From Chitinophagaceae bacterium (lineage in GTDB: Bacteria; Bacteroidota; Bacteroidia; Chitinophagales; Chitinophagaceae): DNA of 64,000 nt. How positions within the stretch are numbered: position 1 is the stretch's first letter; each line of letters begins with the position of its first letter. Both the position numbers and the translations under genes were made by a program. The stretch spans positions 62,001 to 126,000 of the forward strand of contig JAFKGR010000005.1 in assembly GCA_017307735.1 (NCBI GenBank), given 5' to 3'. The notes under the pieces are model-generated. The model saw nothing but the letters and a program-made list of their open reading frames with translations, was not told where the DNA came from and did no database searches. Of the stretch, positions 55,074-63,255 are shown in pieces.

Positions 55074-56126
55074 ATGCAACATACCATCATCTCCATACTA
55101 TCCGATCAGCTAATTCCCAATGTTCTCTTCATCAGGCAATGGGCTGAAAATGGAGATATACATATTTTTTTGTCCTCCAAAGAAATGGAACAAAAACACA
55201 AAAGCCGGATTTTAGCTCAATCCTTAAATCTGGGAAATAAACAATTTAAAACCATAGTCATTGATCAAAACAGTCCATCCCTTATTTTAGAAGTGCTGGA
55301 GAAAGAGTTCCCTAAAGGAAAACGGGATAATAATTTCATCATCAATATTACCGGAGGGACAAAGATGATGAGCCAAATGACCTATTTTTATTTCTGGGGT
55401 TTCCCCAAAACTTCGATCTATTATTGGCCAATCGGGGAGAAATATGTAGAACAATTGCACCCCGAATTTAAAAGAATAGAAATAGAAAATCCGGTACAGT
55501 TAAATCTAAAGACTTATTTGGCTGCCCACGGATATAGCTTTACAAAAGCAGAAAGGCCGGACAGGGATTACCATGCAGCGGAAGAGCTTTACCGGAAGGT
55601 AATCACATGCGGTGACGCTGCCTTGGTTCCTGAAATAAGCAAAGCTACTAATGCGGAATACAAGAAAAATGATAAAGGCTATCTTTCAGGAGGTTGGTTT
55701 GAGGAGTGGCTTTATTTTACACTGAAAAAAGAACTGCAATTAAAGGACAGCCATATCGGTCTAAACCTTAAGATTAGAAATGAAGCTTCAAAAAGAGAAA
55801 CGGGAAACGACAATGAACTGGATATGGCTTTTGTGTATAAGAATACTTTATACATCCTTGAATGCAAAGTTTATAACCGGAAACAACTCACAGGCAAAAG
55901 AATAACAGACGCCATTTATAAAATATCTTCTGTCAGGCAATCTTTAGGATTAAAGGCAACCGCAATGGTTTTTATCCTTTCTCCGTTTGGTAACAGCCAT
56001 GGCCGAAGGAATACGATTAATGACTTAGTTAGGATGGCCAATGTTAAACAGATTTTTTCATTAGAAGATATGAAGCGTAGGGAAACATTTTTAAACAAAA
56101 TAAAAATGATGATTGATTATGAGTAA
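55074..56126 (+). CDS. CARF-nuclease effector, Can2/Card1-like (DUF1887)
   Basis: A 350-residue protein. The N-terminal half is a CARF domain (TIISILSDQLIPNVLFIRQW, then INITGGTKMMSQM near 95-105) that binds cyclic oligoadenylate. The C-terminal half is a PD-(D/E)xK nuclease: Glu248-x-Asp250 in NELDMAFV and Glu263-x-Lys265 in LECKVYN, with WFEEWLYFTLKK before. Can2/Card1 enzymes cut RNA and nicked or single-stranded DNA when bound to cA4. A 154-base gap follows csm5, so it may have its own promoter. The next gene overlaps its stop by eight bases. Confidence 0.9.
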   Translation: MQHTIISILSDQLIPNVLFIRQWAENGDIHIFLSSKEMEQKHKSRILAQSLNLGNKQFKTIVIDQNSPSLILEVLEKEFPKGKRDNNFIINITGGTKMMSQMTYFYFWGFPKTSIYYWPIGEKYVEQLHPEFKRIEIENPVQLNLKTYLAAHGYSFTKAERPDRDYHAAEELYRKVITCGDAALVPEISKATNAEYKKNDKGYLSGGWFEEWLYFTLKKELQLKDSHIGLNLKIRNEASKRETGNDNELDMAFVYKNTLYILECKVYNRKQLTGKRITDAIYKISSVRQSLGLKATAMVFILSPFGNSHGRRNTINDLVRMANVKQIFSLEDMKRRETFLNKIKMMIDYE

Positions 56127-57672
56127 GCAATTAATTATCCAATTGGGGCGATTAGATAGAAATTACAGAAGTTTAATTCCTTTTAAATATCAAAACCATG
56201 AGGGTAAGGGCGAATTATCCAGTTTATTTTTAAAAAGAGATGCCGATGAATTTAAAGATTGCGACCTGGTTTTAGTATTTCCGGAAAGTATTGTATTACA
56301 AGATTGGAAAAAGGCAAATGTTGATTTAAAAAATAACGACAAAGGAGACTTTTTTCTGGAAGCCATAGAAAAAATAAACCCGGAGGAATACTTAAAAAAC
56401 CCGGAGGATATAATTAAGCAGCATCCCCACTTAAAAGATACCTCCTTTTGGGTCGTGTCTTCTATAGGCCATTTTTCATTTATTGGAGAGCATGGACAAA
56501 GAGACTTTGAGTTTAAAAACACTTTGGATAGAATAACTTTACAGATTTATTTATTTCTGGCTTCTCGCCATTCAAATGATAAACTAGAAAGTATCTTACT
56601 TGACATATCAAGTGGGCAAAATATTTACATAGCAGCAATGTTAAATGCTGCTTATCGTTTTTTACCTTATATTAAGTTTAAACGATTTCTAAAGCTGGAT
56701 AATGGTTTCATTAAAGGTTTTATACTAAACGCTGACCCTATTTTAGGTGGTGATAGCTCAACAAAAAACATACAAAAATCTACATTCTCTGCAAGAGCTT
56801 TTAATAGCTTAACCTTTAAAGACAGCTCTGAGATGAATTTGCTGATCAAAACTATTTTTAAAGAAAAAACCTACTATAAGGCTTTGCAAAATTTCATAAC
56901 TGAAGATTACTTTTTACTCCATGGTGGATTAATATTTACGAGTCCTTTGGCCATTTCGCTGGCTAATGAGGTTTATTTAGAAAAATTGTTCTCTGAGGTT
57001 GGCCTTGACCAAATAATAAAAGATTTGGAATCATTTTTTAATCAAAAGAACCGCTCCTATGCAGACGATCATATAAATCAAAATTTGGTTTATTCCCTAA
57101 CTTTTGCCTTGGGCATTGGGAACTCTTTGTTTAGTAGCGGTTTCATAGATGTTTTAAAAGATAAAGAAATAATTTTCGAGATTGAGGACCAAACAAGTAA
57201 GAACATTAAACTAAAAAATGAGTTACTGGATTCAACCTGCAAGGTATTAGAGAAAGAATACAAACAGCCTCCCCGGGATTATAAAGGAGAAATACAAAAA
57301 TTGTATAAAAAGCTTAGGGATGCCAATATTGAGGTTCCAAAGGAATTTTTATCCTATGCTAATTTAGAAAGGAAATTAAAACCGTTAAACGAACAGAATC
57401 TTTCTAACAAAGAAACTGAAGAATTTTTAGAGGGAATTGAAAATTTAAGCAGCTCTTTCCCTACATTTAGTGGAATTGTAGATGAATGGAAAAGTTACTT
57501 AATGGATAATAATATTAATAATGATTTTGTTTCCAGAAATTACTTTGCCCATGGTGGATTCGAAAAGAACTTAACAGAGATAAAAATGGAGGAGGATAAA
57601 ATCTGGGTTAGATATAACTCGGAAATGGTAGGAGATGCAAAAAAGCAAATACTAAAATATATAAAAAAATAA
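56119..57672 (+). CDS. CARF-HEPN ribonuclease, Csx1-like
   Basis: A 517-residue protein with an N-terminal CARF-type Rossmann domain (LIIQLGRLDRNY) in which the loop normally reading DxTHG is DISSGQN (residues 162-168). A long helical part follows, and a HEPN motif Arg473-Asn-x3-His478 (RNYFAHGG) lies near the C-terminus. Csx1 and Csm6 enzymes degrade RNA when cyclic oligoadenylate binds the CARF domain. The start used is ATG 56119; a TTG six bases earlier is less likely. The loop change may alter ligand preference or remove ligand self-cleavage. Confidence 0.82.
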   Translation: MSKQLIIQLGRLDRNYRSLIPFKYQNHEGKGELSSLFLKRDADEFKDCDLVLVFPESIVLQDWKKANVDLKNNDKGDFFLEAIEKINPEEYLKNPEDIIKQHPHLKDTSFWVVSSIGHFSFIGEHGQRDFEFKNTLDRITLQIYLFLASRHSNDKLESILLDISSGQNIYIAAMLNAAYRFLPYIKFKRFLKLDNGFIKGFILNADPILGGDSSTKNIQKSTFSARAFNSLTFKDSSEMNLLIKTIFKEKTYYKALQNFITEDYFLLHGGLIFTSPLAISLANEVYLEKLFSEVGLDQIIKDLESFFNQKNRSYADDHINQNLVYSLTFALGIGNSLFSSGFIDVLKDKEIIFEIEDQTSKNIKLKNELLDSTCKVLEKEYKQPPRDYKGEIQKLYKKLRDANIEVPKEFLSYANLERKLKPLNEQNLSNKETEEFLEGIENLSSSFPTFSGIVDEWKSYLMDNNINNDFVSRNYFAHGGFEKNLTEIKMEEDKIWVRYNSEMVGDAKKQILKYIKK

Positions 57673-57675
57673 TTC

Positions 57676-58026
57676 ATGCTCCTCAATCTCTCCAACCACC
57701 CTTCTGCCACATGGCCAGAAGAACAAGTTGCAGCCGCAATCGGAAAATATAATAGCGTTGAAGACCTGGCCTTTCCAAAAATCAACCCCGAATGGGACAG
57801 TGACCAAATAGAGCAATTAGCCGAAGAATATGAAATAAAAGTCAGAACACTAAATCCGGCAGCCGTTCACCTGATGGGCGAAATGACGTTTACTTTTAAA
57901 TTGGTCAACCGGCTGAAATCAATCGGTATCCCCTGCATCGCCAGCACTACCGAAAGAATAGCCACCGAAGAATCTAACGGCAATAAAACATCCGTCTTTC
58001 AATTCGTCCGGTTTAGAAGCTATTAA
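57676..58026 (+). CDS. Small CRISPR-associated protein, possible CARF-like ring nuclease
   Basis: A 116-residue protein four bases after the Csx1-like gene. The N-terminus MLLNLSNHPSATW and the core AVHLMGEMTFTFKLVNRLKS (residues 63-82) followed by GIPCIASTTERI are strongly conserved-looking: one Rossmann-type unit with His65 and Glu69, and a C-terminal VFQFVRFRSY. I recall proteins of this type annotated only as CRISPR-associated. Size, fold and position fit the small ring nucleases Csx15/Csx16/Csx20 that destroy cyclic oligoadenylate and switch the response off, but no direct match to those families can be shown here. Confidence 0.6.
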   Translation: MLLNLSNHPSATWPEEQVAAAIGKYNSVEDLAFPKINPEWDSDQIEQLAEEYEIKVRTLNPAAVHLMGEMTFTFKLVNRLKSIGIPCIASTTERIATEESNGNKTSVFQFVRFRSY

Positions 58027-58080
58027 ATTAATCCTGCATTTTTAAATATTTAATTTAAATTTACAGGGTTAATTTAATTG

Positions 58081-59241
58081 ATGATCCAGAGAGATTTAAT
58101 AAAAACCATCAAAAAAGACCTCAAAAAGGTCCCTTCTGTGGTATTGTTTGGTCCCAGGCAAACCGGTAAAACCACCCTGGTCAAACAATTAATGAGCGAA
58201 TCTAAAAACAAGTACATGTATTTAGATATGGAATCTCCCGCAGATAAAGCCCGGCTGACCGACCCGGAGTTATTCCTGTCAAGACTGACTGATAAACCGG
58301 TCATCCTGGATGAAGTACAAACCATGCCACACCTTTTTCCGGTACTTCGTTCAATGATTGATCGCAACAGAAAGCCCGGGCGATTTCTTCTTTTGGGTTC
58401 TGCGTCGCCGGAATTGATTCAACAAAGCGCTGAATCCCTGGCAGGGCGCGTTCGTTACAGGGAACTTTTCCCATTTTCTTTAAAAGAAATTGGATATGCC
58501 AGCCAGGAAAAGCTATGGTTTCGGGGAGGGTTCCCCAGGGCTTATCTCGCTAAAAATAATGCGGAGGCAACTGAATGGCTGAATGATTTTATTCACAGCT
58601 ATGTAAGTCGCGATCTGCGAATGTTAGGATTACCCATGCAACCAACAGAGATAACTCGTTTGCTGCAAATGCTGGCACATCAACACGGGCAATTATTGAA
58701 TCATTCTAACCTGGCACGCTCTCTCGGCATCTCCATGCCTTCGGTGAAAAAAGCCATGTATTATTTAGAGGAGGCCATGCTTATCAGAACGCTTCAGCCC
58801 TGGTTCATAAACGTGGGTAAGAGATTAGTGAAGTCTCCCAAAGTTTTCATTCGCGATTCAGGTATGCTTCACAATCTGCTATTCGTACAGAGCTATGAGC
58901 AATTGATGGGCCATCCGCAGGCTGGCCATTCTTGGGAAGGGTTCGTTTTGCAGCAGATATTAACGATTCTCCCGGAAAATATTCACCCGTGGTTTTACAG
59001 AAGCCAGGATAACGCTGAAATAGATTTGATATTAACCAAAGGCAATCGTGCCCAATGTGCTATCGAAATAAAGTTGACCAATGCCCCCGAAATCAGGAGG
59101 GGAAATACAGAAGCTATCGCTGATTTAAACCCAAAACACTGCATCGTCATAACTCCGGAGGCAGAAACCTATCCATTAAAAGATAAATGGTGGGTCTATG
59201 GCGTTGAAAATTTCCTGAAAGAATTGCATAGTTTTTTATAA
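58081..59241 (+). CDS. AAA ATPase with DUF4143 C-terminal domain
   Basis: A 386-residue protein. Walker A is GPRQTGKTTLV (residues about 21-31) and Walker B is VILDEVQ. The C-terminal DUF4143 part has an Asp ... Glu-x-Lys pattern (AEIDLILTKG, AIEIKLTN) like a PD-(D/E)xK nuclease. The family is extremely common and scattered in Bacteroidota and archaea as a stand-alone mobile or stress-related gene. It is set off by a short AT-rich gap, so it is more likely an inserted passenger than a CRISPR component. The start is ATG 58081 (TTG at 58078 opens the frame). Confidence 0.88.
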   Translation: MIQRDLIKTIKKDLKKVPSVVLFGPRQTGKTTLVKQLMSESKNKYMYLDMESPADKARLTDPELFLSRLTDKPVILDEVQTMPHLFPVLRSMIDRNRKPGRFLLLGSASPELIQQSAESLAGRVRYRELFPFSLKEIGYASQEKLWFRGGFPRAYLAKNNAEATEWLNDFIHSYVSRDLRMLGLPMQPTEITRLLQMLAHQHGQLLNHSNLARSLGISMPSVKKAMYYLEEAMLIRTLQPWFINVGKRLVKSPKVFIRDSGMLHNLLFVQSYEQLMGHPQAGHSWEGFVLQQILTILPENIHPWFYRSQDNAEIDLILTKGNRAQCAIEIKLTNAPEIRRGNTEAIADLNPKHCIVITPEAETYPLKDKWWVYGVENFLKELHSFL

Positions 59242-59305
59242 ATTGGTTTCTTTCAACCACGTTAAAAAATAGGACGAGTTTTCCGGTTTACTAAAACGAT
59301 CTCTG

Positions 59306-60715
59306 ATGCCATTCCCCTTCAACGACAAACAACAAAAGGTCTTCAACCAACTCAAAGCTTTTGTCAAAGACAAAACCATCAATACATTTATCTTAAACGG
59401 ATATGCCGGAACGGGTAAAACATTTCTTGTTCAGTATTTTGCCAAATATCTCAAACAAAAGAAAACGAAATTTTCTTTACTGGCTACTACCGGAAGAGCG
59501 GCGGCTGTATTGAGGGGAAAAACCGACTTGCCCACATCCACTGTTCATGGAGCATTGTACTCTTTCACAAAGGTGGACGGAGATGATGAAGATATCCCCG
59601 ATGATGCGCCCGCCGATGCCTTCGGGCAAATGCGCCTGATCTTTGAACCCAACCGGCGGCTGGAAGAAGATTGTGTTTATATCGTTGATGAAGCATCTAT
59701 GCTGGCCAGTGAATCTTCCAATGAATCGTCTTTCGCCGTGTTCGGTTCGGGAAACCTGTTGCCAGATTTACTTCGCGCCATCGGCAATAACAAAATCATT
59801 TTCGTAGGCGATCCCTGCCAGTTGCCACCGGTTCATCAAATCATCAGCCCGGCATTAGACCAGGATTGGCTCAATAATCATGGCAGAATAGCCGTCACAG
59901 CTACGCTTGACCAAATTATGCGTACAAACCCCGGCAACGACGTTTTGCAGGTGGCCTCCGATGTCAGAAAATCTATCGGAACTATACCTTCTACAAAATG
60001 GATTAAGTTGCCGGCAAAAAACCGGACTCATTGCACCGTACTGCCGGATGGCAATACCGTATTTTTGGAATACTTCGCCCGATTTCTCCAGTATGGCCCA
60101 AAAGATTCTATCGCCATTGCACACAGCAATGCCGCCTGCAATCACCTGAATAAATATTTCCGGAAAAGACTTTATCCCGAAAGCAATCAGTTGCTTGAGG
60201 ACGGAGAAATTTTGATGGTCACTCAAAATAACCACATCGTACCTCTGACAAATGGAGATTTTGTCAAGGTTATTTATCGCGGAGAAATCTCTATTCGTGC
60301 CAACCTGAAATTTCAGGATGTGCGGATAAAACATGTGGACACTGAAAAAGAATTTCAAATAAAACTGGCGCTGGACCCTTTTGCCAATTTTGCCGCCAAC
60401 CTCACCATTGACCAGCAAAGAAATCTGATGATTGATTTTTCCAGGCGAATGAGGCGAAATGGAATCAAACCCAAAAGTGACGCCTATAAGGAAGCGATGA
60501 GGAAAGACACCTATCTCAATTCTCTCAGAGCGACCTATGGATATGTGGTCACCTGCCACAAAGCCCAGGGTGGTGAATGGAAAGATGTGTTCTTGTTCTT
60601 AGACAAAAAGATGTACGCTTATTTGGCTGCCGACGAAATGCGCCGTTGGTGGTACACAGCCATCACACGCACCAAAGAACATTTGTACCTCCACAACGAT
60701 TGGTGGATTTGCTGA
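59306..60715 (+). CDS. RecD-like superfamily 1 DNA helicase
   Basis: A 469-residue SF1 helicase. Motif I is GYAGTGKT (residues 32-39), motif Ia LLATTGRAAAVL, motif II VDEASML, motif III FVGDPCQLPPV, and the C-terminal motifs are in GYVVTCHKAQGGEWKDV and WWYTAITRTKEHLYL. The layout (AAA_30 plus UvrD_C_2) is that of short RecD2-type helicases that unwind DNA 5-prime to 3-prime. Similar stand-alone proteins occur in Bacteroidota outside CRISPR loci, so a link with adaptation is only suggested by position between the effector genes and cas1. Confidence 0.9.
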   Translation: MPFPFNDKQQKVFNQLKAFVKDKTINTFILNGYAGTGKTFLVQYFAKYLKQKKTKFSLLATTGRAAAVLRGKTDLPTSTVHGALYSFTKVDGDDEDIPDDAPADAFGQMRLIFEPNRRLEEDCVYIVDEASMLASESSNESSFAVFGSGNLLPDLLRAIGNNKIIFVGDPCQLPPVHQIISPALDQDWLNNHGRIAVTATLDQIMRTNPGNDVLQVASDVRKSIGTIPSTKWIKLPAKNRTHCTVLPDGNTVFLEYFARFLQYGPKDSIAIAHSNAACNHLNKYFRKRLYPESNQLLEDGEILMVTQNNHIVPLTNGDFVKVIYRGEISIRANLKFQDVRIKHVDTEKEFQIKLALDPFANFAANLTIDQQRNLMIDFSRRMRRNGIKPKSDAYKEAMRKDTYLNSLRATYGYVVTCHKAQGGEWKDVFLFLDKKMYAYLAADEMRRWWYTAITRTKEHLYLHNDWWIC

Positions 60716-60876
60716 TGAAAGAAGTATAAAGTGCTTATGGTAAAATTAATCCGTAATTGATAACATTTTTCCTGAACCCTTTGAAAAATACAATGTAATC
60801 AACGGCTTACACAATTTTGTGATACCCTGGTTCGTATTAATCCATATCCGAGGGATTCCTCTTAAACTTTAGGAAA

Positions 60877-62157
60877 ATGACAAGTGAATTATCGCAGGCA
60901 TTCTATTATCGCAAACAGAAGGAATACCAAAAAGCGGTTGAAATTTACAATCCGATTTGGCAAAATGGTGCTTCCCGATTCACCGAATGGGATGGATGGA
61001 GTTATGCTTTTTGTTTAAAAGAATTGAAAAGATATCAGGAGGCTTTGGAAATATGCCGGCTGCTTTATCCGCGTTTCAAAAATTCTGAGTTTATAAGAAA
61101 TCTGTATGCCCAATGCATTTTTTATTCTCAACTAAAAACAAAACATCTTCCCGATCTGCCCATTCATAGAAAGGCTGTAACAGCTATGGTGCAATTGTCG
61201 CCTCCAAATCAAAAATATTCTCTCTCGGGAATAGCCATTTTTCACCTCTGCAAAGAATTAATGAAATTTGACCCTGTACCGTGGGGTGAAATAGAAGCCT
61301 GGCTGCAGAAAATGGATCCGGACTTGCTGGATGACCGCCCATTTCAAATGAACCTTCCCAACGGAAGAAAATCGGAATTAGCCTCTCCTTTGGAAGAATG
61401 GTACTCCCTTATGATAAGAGCAAAAGGCGGATTAAGTCAACCACAGCACTTGCTTGATTTGCTCGGAGCTGCACGCAGACGAAAACTCAAATGGCATTAC
61501 AACAACGATATCTGGTTTGAAAGAAAAGAAGCGTTTGCTTTACATCGGCTCGGCCAAAAAGAGAGGGCAGAAAATATCCTGAGAAGAATTATCAAAATTA
61601 AAAATGAATGGTATCTCCTGTTTGACCTGGCGCAAATAGTGGCAGATAAAAAAGAAGCCCTTCAATTAATGGCAAGGGCTGCGCTGTCGCCGGGAAAAAG
61701 CGAAATGAAATTAAAGCTATTTGAAATGCTTTATAAGTCCCTTTCAGAAAATAAACAATGCACCCATGAGGCAAATTTGCATTTGTATTTAACCGCTGCT
61801 ATCAGAGAAGAGAACAACTGGTCCGTAAAACCTGAAGTCGCCGAAAAGATTCAATTATCCGAAGTCAATCCCATTGAGGAAGGGTCATCCTCCAAAGTTA
61901 TTTCCGGCCTTACTCCCTTCTGGAAAAAACTGGCAGGAGTAACCGCTCCGCAACGAAGGGAAGGAACAATTTCAAACATACTGCCCAACAAAATCTCCGG
62001 ATTTTTAAAGTCGGGAAAAGATTCTTTTTTCGCTAATTTTAAGGGTGTAAAAGGAACGCCTAAAATTGGGGCAAAAGTTTCTTTCGATCTCACCGACAGC
62101 TTTGACAAGAAAAAAAATAAACCTTCAAAAATGGCTATTAATATAAACGTTCTTTAG
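60877..62157 (+). CDS. TPR protein with C-terminal cold-shock-like (OB) domain
   Basis: A 426-residue protein of unknown function. The N-terminal 100 residues show TPR-like pairs (FYYRKQKEYQKAVEIYNPIW, then KELKRYQEALEICRLLYP), the middle is helical with more TPR-like repeats near 220-260, and the last 65 residues (from about 360) resemble a cold-shock domain: EGTISNILPNKISGFLK, SFFANFKGV, IGAKVSFDL and a final MAININ. The domain would bind single-stranded nucleic acid. It lies 90 bases upstream of cas1 on the same strand. Confidence 0.75.
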   Translation: MTSELSQAFYYRKQKEYQKAVEIYNPIWQNGASRFTEWDGWSYAFCLKELKRYQEALEICRLLYPRFKNSEFIRNLYAQCIFYSQLKTKHLPDLPIHRKAVTAMVQLSPPNQKYSLSGIAIFHLCKELMKFDPVPWGEIEAWLQKMDPDLLDDRPFQMNLPNGRKSELASPLEEWYSLMIRAKGGLSQPQHLLDLLGAARRRKLKWHYNNDIWFERKEAFALHRLGQKERAENILRRIIKIKNEWYLLFDLAQIVADKKEALQLMARAALSPGKSEMKLKLFEMLYKSLSENKQCTHEANLHLYLTAAIREENNWSVKPEVAEKIQLSEVNPIEEGSSSKVISGLTPFWKKLAGVTAPQRREGTISNILPNKISGFLKSGKDSFFANFKGVKGTPKIGAKVSFDLTDSFDKKKNKPSKMAININVL

Positions 62158-62160
62158 CTG

Positions 62161-62245
62161 TGAGCAATGAGCAATCAGCAAAAATTTCGTCACTTTTCAC
62201 TTGCATCTCGTAATTCGTAATTTTTAATTTTTAATTTTTAATTCA
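62161..62245 (+). repeat. Heptanucleotide tandem repeats before cas1
   Basis: Two runs with period 7: TGAGCAA, TGAGCAA, TCAGCAA (62161-62181), and TAATTCG, TAATTTT three times, TAATTCA (62211-62245). The last unit ends three bases before the cas1 ATG, so the run lies in the likely leader of the cas1 message. Confidence 0.85.
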
Positions 62246-62247
62246 CA

Positions 62248-63255
62248 ATGAACCTCATCATCAACTCCTACGGCGCCACCCTTCAAAAAGAAAATAATCT
62301 TTTTGTCATTACCACCGCCGAAGGAAAACAAACTTTCCCTCCCGATGTAGTGCGAAGTATTTCCATCAACAAAAGTGCACGCATCACCAGCGATGCCATT
62401 TTGCTGGCCATCAAAAATCAGGTAGAAGTTCTTTTTGTTAATGAAATGGGCGAACCTGAAGGCCGTGTGTGGAGTGTGCGTTACGGCTCTATCAGCAACA
62501 TCCGGAAAGGGCAGATTAATTTTCTCTATTCGCCCAAATGCACCCAATGGGTCAAAAGCCTCATAGCTTCTAAAATAGACAGCCAGATTGCCCTGTTACT
62601 TGGTATTCAACCTGAGAAAGAATCTGATTTAAAAGGCCATAACATTTTTAAGTCGGCCATCAACAGCATGGAAGATTACAAATCGAAAACCAGCAAAATT
62701 GAAGGGGAATTTGTGAGTGATATTGCCGCATCATTAAGAGGGTGGGAAGGCGCTGCCAGCAAAAAATATTTTTCATGCCTCGGATTATTTATGCCAGCCT
62801 ATTACCAGTTTGCCATACGCGATCGGCAGCCAGCCAAAGACCCCTTTAATGCCCTGCTCAATTATGCCTATGGAATACTTTATGGCAAAGTCGAAGGCGC
62901 GCTGATCAAAGCAGGGATAGATCCTTATATCGGAATTTTTCACCGCGACGAATACAACCGGCCGGCATTGGTCTTTGATTTCATAGAAAACTATCGTACA
63001 TGGATGGATTATGTAGTCTTTCAGCTTTGCACCCAGGAAGCCATTCCGCAGGAATCTTTTGAAAAATCGGAAGATACCGGAGCCATCCGCCTTTTACCAC
63101 TTGCCAAAAGAATCCTTATCCAGTCTGTCAACGATTTTCTTGATGAAATAGTCACGATGGATAAACCCCTGAGCCGGCTCTCACACATTGAATCGGCTGC
63201 TTATAAACTCGCCAATATTTTTATAAAAGAAGAAAACAATGCTGCTGATAGGTAA
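62248..63255 (+). CDS. cas1: CRISPR integrase Cas1
   Basis: A 335-residue Cas1. The N-terminal beta domain ends near residue 85 and the helical domain carries the metal ligands: Glu167 (RGWEGAASKKYF), His232 (GIFHRDEYNRPAL) and Glu247 (VFDFIE). It integrates protospacers into the array together with Cas2. It shares 17 bases with the primase-polymerase gene, so the two are translated together. No cas2 is seen before the window ends. Confidence 0.96.
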   Translation: MNLIINSYGATLQKENNLFVITTAEGKQTFPPDVVRSISINKSARITSDAILLAIKNQVEVLFVNEMGEPEGRVWSVRYGSISNIRKGQINFLYSPKCTQWVKSLIASKIDSQIALLLGIQPEKESDLKGHNIFKSAINSMEDYKSKTSKIEGEFVSDIAASLRGWEGAASKKYFSCLGLFMPAYYQFAIRDRQPAKDPFNALLNYAYGILYGKVEGALIKAGIDPYIGIFHRDEYNRPALVFDFIENYRTWMDYVVFQLCTQEAIPQESFEKSEDTGAIRLLPLAKRILIQSVNDFLDEIVTMDKPLSRLSHIESAAYKLANIFIKEENNAADR

